DNA from: Flagellimonas olearia
GTDB taxonomy: Bacteria; Bacteroidota; Bacteroidia; Flavobacteriales; Flavobacteriaceae
Assembly: GCF_009184425.1 (NCBI RefSeq)
Contig: NZ_WELG01000001.1
Span: 1,921,870-1,985,869, forward strand
Direction: 5' to 3'
DNA length: 64,000 nucleotides
A model generated the notes under the pieces. It ran no database searches, had not been told where the DNA came from, and worked only from the letters and a program-made list of their open reading frames with translations. The position numbers and the translations under genes are program-made. Below are positions 35,787 to 45,150 of this stretch, piece after piece. Within the stretch, counting starts at the first letter, position 1, and each line of letters starts with the position of its first letter.

Positions 35787-37148
35787 TTGTATACCATCAT
35801 CGACATAGAGACCACTGGGAATGGCATTAAGGGGAACAAAATCACCGAAATCGCCATTTTTAAGTTTGACGGCACCCAGATTGTGGAGGAATTCACCTCC
35901 TTGGTGAATCCGCAGTGCCCTATCCCTTATTTTATTACCGGACTTACAGGAATTGATGACCAGATGGTGCAAAATGCACCCACCTTTCCTGAAATTGCCG
36001 AAAAGGTTATGGTCCTGACGCAAGACTGCATCTTTGTGGCCCATGCCGTGAATTTTGATTATGGGGTAATCAAAGAGGAGTTTCGGCAAATTGGAATGGA
36101 TTTTACCCGAAAAAAACTGTGTACGGTACGCTTGTCCCGAAAACTGATTCCCGGATTACGATCCTACAGCTTGGGAAAACTCTGCTCCGCAGTTCAAATT
36201 CCGTTAACGGACCGACACCGAGCCCGAGGTGATGCACATGCCACCACCCTATTGTTCCAAAAGCTGTTGAACACTCCCAATGCGGAACCGGTGTTCCAAA
36301 AGTTTCTCAATGCCCGAAGCCAAGAGGCCACTTTACCGCCCCACTTGCCCAAATCGGTTTTTAATACGATTCCGGCCCAACCGGGCATCTACTACTTTAA
36401 AAACCAAAATGGGGAGATCATTTATGTAGGTAAAGCCATCAACTTAAAGAAAAGGGTGCTCGGACATTTTTACGACAAGAGCGCCAAGGAAATCCAACTC
36501 TGCAGCGAAACGGCCGATATTGATTTTAAACTGTCGGGGAGTGAATTGGTGGCATTGCTCATGGAATCTGCGGAAATCAAACGTTTGTTTCCCTTGTACA
36601 ACCGGGCCCAAAAGCGAACGGTTCGGCAATATGCCATTTTTCAGTACGAGGATAGAAACGGAATCACCCATTTGGCCTACAATACCCTAAAAGGGGCACC
36701 CAACCCTATAAAGATTTTTTACAACCAAACCGATTGCAGGGCCTATTTGCATGAAATGTGCAAAAATTTTGCGCTATGCCCCAAGTATTGCCATTTGCAA
36801 CAAACGCAAGCGGCCTGTTCGCATCATGAGATTACCCGTTGCGAGGGAATATGTCGGGGTGAGGAACCCGTCGAGGATTACAACCAAAAGGTAAAAAATG
36901 CCATTCGAGAAACGAAATCCTTGGAATCTGAGGTCAGGATCATCAAGGAGAAAGGTAGAAACCCAGAGGAAAGCGCGGTGGTACTCATTGCAGAGGGGGT
37001 ATACAAAGGGTATGGTTTTATTGACCAAGAGATGGAGGTGTCTTCTTTGGAAGATATTGAAGCGCACATTATTCCACAGAAACACACTTTGGAAACCCAA
37101 CGCATTGTGGAGGCCCTATTGCCCAAGTTGGAGTCTTTTGTCCTGTAA
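35787..37148 (+). CDS. DnaQ-like 3'-5' exonuclease fused to GIY-YIG nuclease domain
   Basis: A 453-residue two-domain nuclease. Residues 1-165 are a DEDD exonuclease with ExoI motif DIETTGNG, HAVNFDYGVIK (Exo II) and HRARGDAHAT (Exo III). Residues about 190-270 are a UvrC/Cho-like GIY-YIG domain (QPGIYYFKNQ, then GEIIYVGKAINLKKRV), followed by a Cys/His-bearing region of unknown role. It is known as the PolC/epsilon plus UvrC-N architecture in Bacteroidota and may act in repair. The start is a TTG at 35787 directly before YTIIDIETTG; no in-frame ATG lies upstream. Confidence 0.88.
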   Translation: MYTIIDIETTGNGIKGNKITEIAIFKFDGTQIVEEFTSLVNPQCPIPYFITGLTGIDDQMVQNAPTFPEIAEKVMVLTQDCIFVAHAVNFDYGVIKEEFRQIGMDFTRKKLCTVRLSRKLIPGLRSYSLGKLCSAVQIPLTDRHRARGDAHATTLLFQKLLNTPNAEPVFQKFLNARSQEATLPPHLPKSVFNTIPAQPGIYYFKNQNGEIIYVGKAINLKKRVLGHFYDKSAKEIQLCSETADIDFKLSGSELVALLMESAEIKRLFPLYNRAQKRTVRQYAIFQYEDRNGITHLAYNTLKGAPNPIKIFYNQTDCRAYLHEMCKNFALCPKYCHLQQTQAACSHHEITRCEGICRGEEPVEDYNQKVKNAIRETKSLESEVRIIKEKGRNPEESAVVLIAEGVYKGYGFIDQEMEVSSLEDIEAHIIPQKHTLETQRIVEALLPKLESFVL

Positions 37149-37350
37149 GGGATTGACACGAATTTCACGAAGGTTTCCCTGCTATTCTGAGCGCAGCAAA
37201 GAATCTTTTTTTTAAACACGAATTGCACAAATTGACACAAATATATCCTTTGTCATTTTGAACCTTCCAATCTATTAGGGAGTGAGAAATCTAGCATGGA
37301 AAAGAGATTTCTCAATCGCAAGCTCCCTCGAAATGACAACCTAGGTAACC
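37149..37350. repeat. Dispersed inverted-repeat element (GTCATTTCGA type)
   Basis: The gap holds a palindromic element at 37251-37338: outer arms TGTCATTTTGA and TCGAAATGACA (one mismatch) and inner arms GAGAAATCT and AGATTTCTC. To its left are ACACGAATT/GACACAAA-type pieces. The same sequence family recurs at 63504-64000 of this window. The element separates the convergent nuclease and aldose epimerase genes and may also act as a terminator or mRNA-stabilising hairpin. Confidence 0.7.
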
Positions 37351-38124
37351 TCAAGTCTTTATGCGGACCTTAAAAACAGCGTCCGTATCTTTTAAGTACT
37401 GAAACCCCAGATGCATATTCTGTTGGTTTACCGAATACGGATAGAATGTAATGGGCTCAATGCAGAGCATGTTACGTACTTCGGTCCAGCACATGAACTG
37501 CCCAAAACCTTCGGTTTCTATGGTGATATTCTTTTCGTCTTTAAGTGTAATGGCAGTGCAATCTTTCACATGGAAGGCTCGGTTGCCCACCTCCAATACG
37601 TCATCCAATGAAATTTCCTTATTATTGGCGAGAATCTTGGGCGTGTTTGAATAAAGCTTGAATGCCGGGTGATAGCCCAGCATAAAGGGCATATCCGTTT
37701 CCCCGGAAATTGTGAAGGTAATTTCCAAAGTATCTCCTTTCAACAAAAAGGATTTTTTAAACCCGAAGCTATAGGGCCATACCAATTCTGGTTCGGGGGA
37801 TTTTTCCGGGTATTTGGAATTTTTCACAGGAGTATTGGCCATGTAATCCTTTTTAAAAACCGCCGAGTCCACAGTTTGGGAAAGCAGCTGATATTCCAGC
37901 TCCCGAAACAGTCCGTGCTGGTCCTGAATGGCATTACCTTTTGGTACTTGAACGCGATAACCTGCTTCGTTCACAGGACCAATGATCGGAAACATTTCAG
38001 TGTCCGAGTTTCGCCATCCCGGACTTCCTTTTTGATGGATAAACTCATGGCCGTCCACTACAAAGCTTACCAACTCACCTGCATCTATGCCCACAGTGGC
38101 ACTTTCACTTTTTAACTGGACCAT
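37351..38124 (-). CDS. Aldose 1-epimerase family protein (LacX/YeaD-like)
   Basis: A 257-residue beta-sandwich enzyme of the galactose-mutarotase superfamily. Visible are EFIHQKGSPGWRNSDTEMFP near residue 27, QDQHGLFRELEYQ with the conserved His, MLGYHPAFKLY with a second His, and the C-terminal CIEPITFYPYS segment with the Glu of the active site. Members interconvert sugar anomers; the LacX subgroup often has unclear substrates. It is the last of a row of minus-strand genes. Confidence 0.85.
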   Translation of the reverse strand: MVQLKSESATVGIDAGELVSFVVDGHEFIHQKGSPGWRNSDTEMFPIIGPVNEAGYRVQVPKGNAIQDQHGLFRELEYQLLSQTVDSAVFKKDYMANTPVKNSKYPEKSPEPELVWPYSFGFKKSFLLKGDTLEITFTISGETDMPFMLGYHPAFKLYSNTPKILANNKEISLDDVLEVGNRAFHVKDCTAITLKDEKNITIETEGFGQFMCWTEVRNMLCIEPITFYPYSVNQQNMHLGFQYLKDTDAVFKVRIKT

Positions 38125-38127
38125 GGA

Positions 38128-39423
38128 TTATTGGTTTATCAATCGGTAAATAAGGATGGCGGTACGCTTGGTCAAGGCTTCAATGGTGTTAAGATTAACG
38201 GTTTCCTCGGGTGTGTGCGCCCCTGTGCCCATGGTGCCCAGACCATCCAAGCAATCCACATATTGCGCCACGAAGGAAACATCGGCCGCCCCGCGTTTTC
38301 CCGGGTCATAGGCCAATACTTCACCTTGCTTTAGATCTAAGCTTACTTGGTTCAGGGTATTCAACAATTGGAGATTGCCCTCCGTGGGCTTCATGGCGGG
38401 GTAACTATCCGTAAAACTGATGGTCGCCGAAGTATGTGGCAGGTTCTGCCCCACAATTTCGCGCATTTTGTTCCTGGCCCGTTCTTTCTGTTCTTCAGAA
38501 ATGAACCGAAGTCCACCCCTGACCATCGCTTTTTGTGCTACTACATTGGTCTTTCCAAACACATCTCCCTTACTTGTGGAAGCATCAAAATTGACAAAGG
38601 TTCCGCCTAAAAGGGTTCCGGGGTTGAAGGTCAGTAGGTCCTCTCCTTTGACCTCGGTATAAAATTGGTGCAGGATACGTGAAATTTCAAAAATGGCCCC
38701 AGCGCCTACATCTTCATTGAAAATCCCGGAGGAATGGGCCCGTTTACCCTCTACTTCCACTGCCCATCCCGAAGCACCCCTTCGGGCCACGGTGGCATTG
38801 TTGAATCCTGTGGACGTTTCAAACCCGAGGGCAATATCGCTTCGCTTTGCTGCTTCAATCAAATCCTTCCGGCTAATGGACAACGGTTTTCCGGTACTTT
38901 CCTCATCCCCTGTGAAGGCTGCGATGATTTGGGCATCTTTCAACAGGCCGTTTTCCTGCAATGCTTTGAGGGCATATAGCATAATCACATCGCCTCCTTT
39001 CATATCGTTTCCGCCCGGTGCATGGGCAATGCTATCGTTCACCATTTCAAAGGTCTGAAAAGGACTATCTTCCTCAAAAACAGTATCCAAATGCCCAATA
39101 AGGAGCAGTTTTTTGCCCTTTTTGCCCGAGGTTTCGGCAAATAGATGGCCGCCCCTGTCCATATCATCGGGCATTTCTATCCATTGGGTATTAAAATTGA
39201 TGGCATCAAAGGCATCCTTGAAAACCATGCCCACTTCCCTGACCCCTTCGGCATTCAGGGTACCACTGTTGATGTTCACGACTTTCTCCAAGAACTGAAT
39301 GGCTTCCGTATTGTTCTTTTCAATGGAAGCGATGATTTTCTTCTCGGTCCGGGAAAGTTTTTGTGCGGTGATGGAACATGTTACAATAAGGGCAACGAAG
39401 GTTGCCAAGTGCTTGAGGCTCAT
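38128..39423 (-). CDS. Secreted M20 family metallopeptidase
   Basis: The start at 39423 gives a signal peptide (MSLKHLATFVALIVTCSITA); the open frame extends to 39486 but would overlap the end of the cysteine synthase gene. The 431-residue enzyme has the M20 zinc motifs LIGHLDTVFE and GGNDMKGGD, the catalytic Glu in FTGDEESTGKP, and a dimerisation domain with RRGASGWAVEVEGKRAHSS. It resembles the CPG2-like carboxypeptidase group. It should act in the periplasm on N-acyl amino acids or peptides; exact substrate unknown. Confidence 0.9.
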   Translation of the reverse strand: MSLKHLATFVALIVTCSITAQKLSRTEKKIIASIEKNNTEAIQFLEKVVNINSGTLNAEGVREVGMVFKDAFDAINFNTQWIEMPDDMDRGGHLFAETSGKKGKKLLLIGHLDTVFEEDSPFQTFEMVNDSIAHAPGGNDMKGGDVIMLYALKALQENGLLKDAQIIAAFTGDEESTGKPLSISRKDLIEAAKRSDIALGFETSTGFNNATVARRGASGWAVEVEGKRAHSSGIFNEDVGAGAIFEISRILHQFYTEVKGEDLLTFNPGTLLGGTFVNFDASTSKGDVFGKTNVVAQKAMVRGGLRFISEEQKERARNKMREIVGQNLPHTSATISFTDSYPAMKPTEGNLQLLNTLNQVSLDLKQGEVLAYDPGKRGAADVSFVAQYVDCLDGLGTMGTGAHTPEETVNLNTIEALTKRTAILIYRLINQ

Positions 39424-39455
39424 AATACGATGTTTTGCCCCGAATTTATCAAATT

Positions 39456-40436
39456 TTACTCGATAAACCCTTTTTCGCGCATCCAATCGTCATTGAACAT
39501 TTTGCCTACATACCTACTCCCATGATCATGGAAGAGCACCACGACCACATCGTCCTTGGTAAAATGTTCCTGTAATTGCAATACCCCTTTGATGGCCGCT
39601 CCAGCAGAATTTCCCAAGAACATCCCTTCTTCCCTTGCCAAGCGGCGGGTGTAAATGGCGGCATCCTTGTCCGTCACCTTGGTAAAACCATCAATGATGT
39701 CAAAATCCACATTCTTGGGTAGGATATCCTCCCCTATCCCTTCCGTGCTATACGGATAGATTTCGTTCTCGTCAAAAATGCCGGTTTCATGGTATTTTTT
39801 AAACACCGAACCATAAGTGTCAACTCCCCAAACCTTGATATTGGGATTTTGCTCTTTGAGGTATTTCCCAACTCCCGAAATGGTACCTCCGGTTCCCACA
39901 CCCACCACAAAATGGGTGATCTTGCCATCGGTTTGTTTCCAGATTTCAGGTCCCGTGGTCAAATAATGGGCCTTGGTATTGCCTGGATTGTCGTATTGAT
40001 TCACATACCACGAATTGGGAATTTCAGTGGACAGGCGTTTTGCTGTGGAATAATAACTTCGAGGATCGTCAGGGGCTACATCGGTAGGGCAAACATACAC
40101 CTTGCTGCCCATGGCTTGGAGGATATCTATCTTTTCCTTGGACTGTTTGTCACTGATCACACAGATCATTTTGTACCCTTTTACCACTGCAGCCAGGGCC
40201 AAACCCATTCCGGTATTGCCCGAAGTTCCTTCGATGATGGTCCCGCCGGGTTTCAGGATTCCCGCAGCCTCGGCATCCTCCACCATTTGAAGAGCCATAC
40301 GGTCCTTGACCGAATTTCCGGGATTGAAAGTCTCATATTTAGCCAATACCAAACAGGGCAATTCCGCTACCAATGTGTTGATTTTCACCATTGGAGTATT
40401 TCCAATCGTCTCGAGAATGTTGTTTGCATAATCCAT
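39456..40436 (-). CDS. PLP-dependent cysteine synthase / cystathionine beta-synthase family protein
   Basis: A 326-residue fold-type II PLP enzyme. The Lys in NPGNSVKDRMA (about residue 44) binds PLP, EGTSGNTGMGLAL is the substrate-binding loop and VGVGTGGTISGVGKYL binds the PLP phosphate. There are no C-terminal CBS domains, so it is a cysteine synthase-like or CBS-like catalytic core only. The end, GSRYVGKMFNDDWM, is typical of the CBS-like branch. Role: cysteine or cystathionine synthesis. Confidence 0.88.
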   Translation of the reverse strand: MDYANNILETIGNTPMVKINTLVAELPCLVLAKYETFNPGNSVKDRMALQMVEDAEAAGILKPGGTIIEGTSGNTGMGLALAAVVKGYKMICVISDKQSKEKIDILQAMGSKVYVCPTDVAPDDPRSYYSTAKRLSTEIPNSWYVNQYDNPGNTKAHYLTTGPEIWKQTDGKITHFVVGVGTGGTISGVGKYLKEQNPNIKVWGVDTYGSVFKKYHETGIFDENEIYPYSTEGIGEDILPKNVDFDIIDGFTKVTDKDAAIYTRRLAREEGMFLGNSAGAAIKGVLQLQEHFTKDDVVVVLFHDHGSRYVGKMFNDDWMREKGFIE

Positions 40437-40509
40437 AGTCCATACAAATATAGGTTTTTGGATAATCCGCTATACTTGACACTTTATAGTTGCAAAAATA
40501 GGCGGGGCC

Positions 40510-41751
40510 TTACTCGAACTTAATGGCTTTTACCGGGGTAATCTTGGTGATGATGTACGAGGGTACCAGCAGCATCAGCAGACACAATGCCATAACACCC
40601 AGATTCAAGAGTAGCACCATAGGTGCATCCAAATACACGGGAATGTAGTCAATGTAGTACTCCTCGGGATTAGGAAATTTGAACATGCGGTATTTGTTCT
40701 GAAGGAACAAAACTCCCAATCCGATCACATTGCCCCACAACAATCCAATGGTGATCAAATAGGCGGCATTGTACAAGAACACTTTTCGGATGCTCCAGTT
40801 GGCCGTCCCCAACGCTTTTAGTATCCCAATCATTTGGGTGCGTTCCAAAATCAGTACCAAAAGGGCCGTGATCATGTTTATTCCACCCACTATGACCATG
40901 ATACCAATGATCAGGGCGATATTAAAATCGAACAATCCTATCCATTCAAAAATCCGATAGTACTTGGACTTGATGTTCTGGGTATCCAAATTGGAAACGG
41001 TTTTACCATAAATCTCATTGCTTTTCTCCTCAAGTTGGTCAAAATCGTCCAGAAAAACCTCAAAATTGCCCACTTGGTCCTCGTCCCATTTGTTCATGCG
41101 TTGGATATGTCTGATATCCACAAACACGTAGGTGGCATCGAACTCTTCAAAACCGCTGTCATAAATTCCAACGACTTTAAACTTTCTGTTGTTGGGTACT
41201 TGATTGGCATCCCCATCCTTCAAGAAAAAAGAAAAGAAGGAGTCACCCACTTTCAGTTGGAGACGATTGGCCATAGTTCTTGAAACCAAGGCTTCTTCAT
41301 TGAGTTTTTCGGTGAAATTGGGCAATCTGCCATCCACAATATATTCGGCAAAGACCGACCAATCGTAATCCTTGCCCACACCTTTGGCCAGCATCCCCTC
41401 AAAAGTGTCTTCGGTACGGATGATCCCACCTTTGGTGGCCACGGCCTGCACATGCCGTACCCCTTCCACATTCTTAAACTCAGGATAAAAATCCTGCTGG
41501 AGTGGTATGGGTGAGAGGGAAACCTCGGAAATGTTATTGTCGTAATTGGAAATTTGGATATGGCCATTGAATGCAGCCACCTTTTCCCGTATCTTGCGTT
41601 TCAATCCAACGCCAGTAGCCAAAGCGATGAGCATCATGACCACGCCAATGGCAATTGCGGCAATGGCAATTTTTATTATAGGGGCAGAAATGCTAATTTT
41701 ATCTTCTTTCCCTGTGATCAGGCGCTTGGTAATAAACAATTCTAAATTCAA
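40510..41751 (-). CDS. ABC transporter permease, LolC/LolE (FtsX-like) type
   Basis: A 413-residue inner-membrane protein with four predicted helices: one near residues 25-50, followed by a large periplasmic domain of the MacB_PCD type (HIQISNYDNN onwards), and three in the C-terminal FtsX domain (GIMVIVGGINMITALLVLIL, then RTQMIGILKALG). It is related to the lipoprotein-release permeases LolC/E. No ATPase gene is adjacent. The start seems to be TTG at 41751, only 3 bp from the divergent start of the next gene at 41755. Confidence 0.88.
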   Translation of the reverse strand: MNLELFITKRLITGKEDKISISAPIIKIAIAAIAIGVVMMLIALATGVGLKRKIREKVAAFNGHIQISNYDNNISEVSLSPIPLQQDFYPEFKNVEGVRHVQAVATKGGIIRTEDTFEGMLAKGVGKDYDWSVFAEYIVDGRLPNFTEKLNEEALVSRTMANRLQLKVGDSFFSFFLKDGDANQVPNNRKFKVVGIYDSGFEEFDATYVFVDIRHIQRMNKWDEDQVGNFEVFLDDFDQLEEKSNEIYGKTVSNLDTQNIKSKYYRIFEWIGLFDFNIALIIGIMVIVGGINMITALLVLILERTQMIGILKALGTANWSIRKVFLYNAAYLITIGLLWGNVIGLGVLFLQNKYRMFKFPNPEEYYIDYIPVYLDAPMVLLLNLGVMALCLLMLLVPSYIITKITPVKAIKFE

Positions 41752-41754
41752 CGA

Positions 41755-42981
41755 ATGCCCATTTTATCTATTTTCAAAAGTACAGTTTTATTGTTGGTTT
41801 TGGTGCTTTCCTCCTGCAGGGAACAGCAAAAAAAGGAGAATTCTGAAGTCGCAACGGTTCAAACAGAGCCTGTCCCGGAAATCAAGGTAGCTGCCAATAG
41901 AACGGAAGTTTACCTGCCTTTGCTCCAAGGTAAAAAGGTGGGAGTTGTGGCCAACCAAACCAGTGTGGTCTTTAATGATAAAGGGCATGTACACTTGGTG
42001 GATTCCTTGCTTTCACTTGGGGTCGATGTAAAACAGGCCTTTGCCCCCGAACACGGATTTAGGGGTGAAGCCGATGCCGGGGAACACGTTACTGATGGAG
42101 TGGATGCCAAGACAGGACTTCCCATTATTTCCCTCTATGGCAAAAACAGAAAGCCTTCCAAAGAGCAATTGGACCAATTGGATGTAATGGTTTTTGACAT
42201 CCAGGATGTGGGTGTTAGATTCTACACCTATATCGCCACCCTTCAACTGGTAATGGAAGCCTGCGCCGAACACAATACTCCCATCATTGTGTTGGATAGA
42301 CCCAATCCCAACGGACATTATGTGGATGGGCCCACCATGATGGAGGAACACAAAAGCTATTTGGGACTTAATCCCATTCCACTGGTATACGGGATGACCA
42401 TAGGTGAATACGCCCAAATGTTGAATGGTGAAAACTGGTTGGAAGATGGGAAAAAAGCTGACCTAACCGTTATCACCCTTGAAAACTATACCCACGAGTC
42501 TGATTACCACCTACCTATACGACCTTCCCCCAACCTTCCTAGCGATGTGGCCATTACCCTCTACCCCAGTTTAGGGCTTTTTGAGGGAACCAACGTCAAT
42601 GCCGGCCGGGGAACGGAGTTTCAGTTTCAACGATATGGAGCTTCTTTTATGGATAGTACCCAATATGATTTCAGCTATGTGCCTGCTCCCAATTTTGGGT
42701 CTAAAACCCCTAAGGAAGATGGAAAAACCTGTTATGGAAAAGACCTTTCCAAAATGGAACGGATGAACGAGGTTTCGGTGAAATGGGTCATGGATGCGTA
42801 CAACAATACCTTGGACAAATCCAAGTTTTTCCTTACCAGTGGATTTACCAAACATGCCGGTACACCTTTGCTTCAGCAACAAATTGAGCAAGGCCTCTCT
42901 GAAACTGAGATCAAGGCCACATGGCAAGATGACCTTACGGCTTTCAAAAAAATCCGGGAAAAATATTTGATTTACGATTAA
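41755..42981 (+). CDS. DUF1343 exo-beta-N-acetylmuramidase-like lipoprotein (NamZ/GH171 family)
   Basis: A 408-residue protein with a lipoprotein signal (lipobox LSSC at the end of MPILSIFKSTVLLLVLVLSS). DUF1343 hallmarks are KKVGVVANQTSVV, FAPEHGFRGEADAGEHV, VMVFDIQDVGVRFYTYIATL and VLDRPNPNG. The family includes NamZ, which cuts MurNAc from the non-reducing ends of peptidoglycan fragments. As a lipoprotein it would work in the periplasm, in cell-wall recycling or scavenging. The final four bases overlap the convergent sterol desaturase gene. Confidence 0.88.
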   Translation: MPILSIFKSTVLLLVLVLSSCREQQKKENSEVATVQTEPVPEIKVAANRTEVYLPLLQGKKVGVVANQTSVVFNDKGHVHLVDSLLSLGVDVKQAFAPEHGFRGEADAGEHVTDGVDAKTGLPIISLYGKNRKPSKEQLDQLDVMVFDIQDVGVRFYTYIATLQLVMEACAEHNTPIIVLDRPNPNGHYVDGPTMMEEHKSYLGLNPIPLVYGMTIGEYAQMLNGENWLEDGKKADLTVITLENYTHESDYHLPIRPSPNLPSDVAITLYPSLGLFEGTNVNAGRGTEFQFQRYGASFMDSTQYDFSYVPAPNFGSKTPKEDGKTCYGKDLSKMERMNEVSVKWVMDAYNNTLDKSKFFLTSGFTKHAGTPLLQQQIEQGLSETEIKATWQDDLTAFKKIREKYLIYD

Positions 42982-43808
42982 CCTTCCGTGGTTGGTCGTC
43001 TATATTTATGAAAGGGTTGTTTTAGCAATCCTTTGATACTGCTGTTCTCCTTTTCATCCGGAAAGGTATCCACGCCGTACACAATTTGGTCGGTGTCCAT
43101 GGTCATATAGGTCCCGAACAGACGGTCCCAGATAGAAAAAATATTACCGTAGTTGGAATCGGTGTAGGGCAATTGGTAGTGATGGTGCACTTTGTGCATA
43201 TCCGGGCTTACAATGACCCAGCTTATGGCCATATCCATTTTTTTAGGCAGTCTAATGTTGGCATGATTGAACTGCGAAAGCACCACCGACAAGCTTTGGT
43301 ACAGCATGATGATACCAATAGGGGCTCCAACAACAAAAACCCCAATCAGGGTAAACGCATACCGAATTAAACTCTCCAAAGGATGGTGTCTATTGGCAGT
43401 AGTGGTATCCACGTTATGGTCCGAATGGTGCACCAAATGGACCATCCACAGCGGTTTTACCTTATGCTCCACCCAATGGGCGGTATACGCACCGATCAAA
43501 TCCAAGAACATGACCCCAAGCACCACATAGAGCCACAAAGGCATTTCTGGGAGCCAATTGATGATCCCAAAATCATTGGTCACGGCCCAATCCGAAGTTT
43601 TCAGGAGTAAAAAAGCCAAAGGAAAATTCACCAAAATGGTGGTCATGGTAAAGAAAAAATTGGGGACGGAGTGCCTCCATTTTTTATATGGTACGCTAAA
43701 AAGAGGCATGATGCCCTCCAAAATCCAGAAAAAGGTAATTCCACCCACCAAAATAAGGCTTCGATGCCAAGAGGGAATGGTTTCAAAATAGGCCATTAAC
43801 TGTTCCAT
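42978..43808 (-). CDS. Sterol desaturase / fatty acid hydroxylase superfamily protein
   Basis: A 276-residue integral membrane di-iron enzyme. The His clusters are HWVEH, HLVHHSDHN and HKVHHHYQLPYTDSNYG, with RHHPLE in between, in the usual order, with several hydrophobic helices before them. Bacteroidota members probably hydroxylate membrane lipids or carotenoids; the substrate is unknown. Its end overlaps the end of the NamZ-like gene by 4 bp. Confidence 0.9.
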   Translation of the reverse strand: MEQLMAYFETIPSWHRSLILVGGITFFWILEGIMPLFSVPYKKWRHSVPNFFFTMTTILVNFPLAFLLLKTSDWAVTNDFGIINWLPEMPLWLYVVLGVMFLDLIGAYTAHWVEHKVKPLWMVHLVHHSDHNVDTTTANRHHPLESLIRYAFTLIGVFVVGAPIGIIMLYQSLSVVLSQFNHANIRLPKKMDMAISWVIVSPDMHKVHHHYQLPYTDSNYGNIFSIWDRLFGTYMTMDTDQIVYGVDTFPDEKENSSIKGLLKQPFHKYRRPTTEG

Positions 43809-43830
43809 ATTCCCAAGATATGAAAAATCA

Positions 43831-44325
43831 TCAAAGCTTGATGCGCTTTTTCATTTCTTCCACAATATGAAAAGCGGCGGGGCAAATGGCCACATTCTTC
43901 AGCGTAAGGTTGTTGATCTGCTGGAATTTTTTCCGGTCCGTATGCGGAAACTCACGGCATGCTTTAGGCCGTACGTCATAGATGGAGCAATAGTTATCCA
44001 CTCCCAAAAAAGCGCAAGGCACTTCCTGCAACACATAGTCGTTCTCCTCGTCCATCCTAAGATATTGATCAATGAACTGGGAAGGTCGCAATCTAAAGTG
44101 TTTGGCAATTCGTTCAATATCCACGTTGGTAAAAAGGGGGCCCGTGGTCTTGCAACAATTGGCACAGGAAAGACAGTCCGTTCGCTCGAACTCCTCATGG
44201 TGCAATTGCTGCATGGTATAATCCAAATCCTTGGGAGGTCGCTTTTTTAGTTTGGCGAAGAATTTTTTGTTCTCGGTATGTTTCTCCTTGGCCTTTTTGG
44301 GCAGTTCTTCAAGATTTTCATCCAT
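43831..44325 (-). CDS. YkgJ-type cysteine cluster protein
   Basis: A 164-residue protein. The ATG at 44325 was preferred to a TTG three codons upstream. It has the zinc/iron-chelating cluster CLSCANCCKTTGPLF, followed by VPCAFLGVDNYCSIYDVRPKACREFPHTD, and a later CPAAF, so about seven conserved cysteines. UPF0153/YkgJ proteins probably bind Fe or Zn, but the function is not established. It lies 22 bp upstream of the desaturase gene. Confidence 0.86.
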   Translation of the reverse strand: MDENLEELPKKAKEKHTENKKFFAKLKKRPPKDLDYTMQQLHHEEFERTDCLSCANCCKTTGPLFTNVDIERIAKHFRLRPSQFIDQYLRMDEENDYVLQEVPCAFLGVDNYCSIYDVRPKACREFPHTDRKKFQQINNLTLKNVAICPAAFHIVEEMKKRIKL

Positions 44326-44399
44326 AACAAACAAACTTATCCATTTTAAACCTTACTCTGCAATTAAAGTCACACCTTTGTAGCAGATAAATCCCCACC

Positions 44400-45107
44400 A
44401 TGGCAGATGTTTTTGGAATGGCCTTGATGGATTACCACCAAGGAAACTACACAGAGGACATTATCACCCACTCTTCCTTGGATGAGGAGGACACCATTCC
44501 CCTTCCCTATTTGTTCCGTGACTATGCAAAAATGCCCCCATTGGAAAAAAAAGCGCTTGCCTTGGCCAACGGAAAAGTGCTCGACATTGGTTGTGGAGCG
44601 GGAAGTCATTCCTTATATCTTCAAAAAAAGGGTTTGGAGGTCACTGCTTTGGATCACTCCGCTGGAGCGATTATGGTTTGCCAAGAACGAGGGGTTAAAT
44701 CAACGGTGAACAATGCCATCCTCGACTATACCGATGAAAAATTTGATACCTTGCTCTTGCTCATGAACGGTATTGGTTTGGCCGGTAAGCTCAACAATTT
44801 AGGGAGGTTTTTACAACATTTGGCTTCATTATTGCTGCCCAATGGACAGATATTGCTGGATTCCAGCGACATCATTTATATGTTCGACCAAGATGAGGAT
44901 GGGGGCTATTGGATTCCCAATACTGGTCAATATTATGGGGAAGTGGAGTTTACCATGACTTATAAAGGACACAAAAGTGATTCTTTTACATGGCTTTATT
45001 TGGATTACAATACCTTGTCCAATGCATGCTTGTCCCATAATCTGAATTGCGAGCTGGTGAGTTCAGGACAGCACTATGATTATCTGGCCCGAATCACCAA
45101 AAAATGA
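44400..45107 (+). CDS. Class I SAM-dependent methyltransferase
   Basis: A 235-residue protein with the Rossmann SAM-binding motif I VLDIGCGAGSHSLYL, motif II VTALDHSAG, and an acidic-loop segment FDTLLLLMNGIGLAG. No feature points to a substrate. It ends 43 bp before the metalloprotease-like lipoprotein gene on the same strand. Confidence 0.9.
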   Translation: MADVFGMALMDYHQGNYTEDIITHSSLDEEDTIPLPYLFRDYAKMPPLEKKALALANGKVLDIGCGAGSHSLYLQKKGLEVTALDHSAGAIMVCQERGVKSTVNNAILDYTDEKFDTLLLLMNGIGLAGKLNNLGRFLQHLASLLLPNGQILLDSSDIIYMFDQDEDGGYWIPNTGQYYGEVEFTMTYKGHKSDSFTWLYLDYNTLSNACLSHNLNCELVSSGQHYDYLARITKK

Positions 45108-45150
45108 TACTAGATTCTGTAATGCAACGTTTTATCTTATATTCACTGTT

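Noticed and set aside
35787-37148. Annotation as UvrC
   Set aside because: Only the GIY-YIG N-terminal domain is shared; the protein begins with a DnaQ exonuclease and lacks the UvrC C-terminal nuclease and helix-hairpin-helix parts.
45076-45150. Longer N-terminus for the metzincin-like lipoprotein
   Set aside because: It would overlap the methyltransferase gene and place 25 residues before a good lipoprotein signal.
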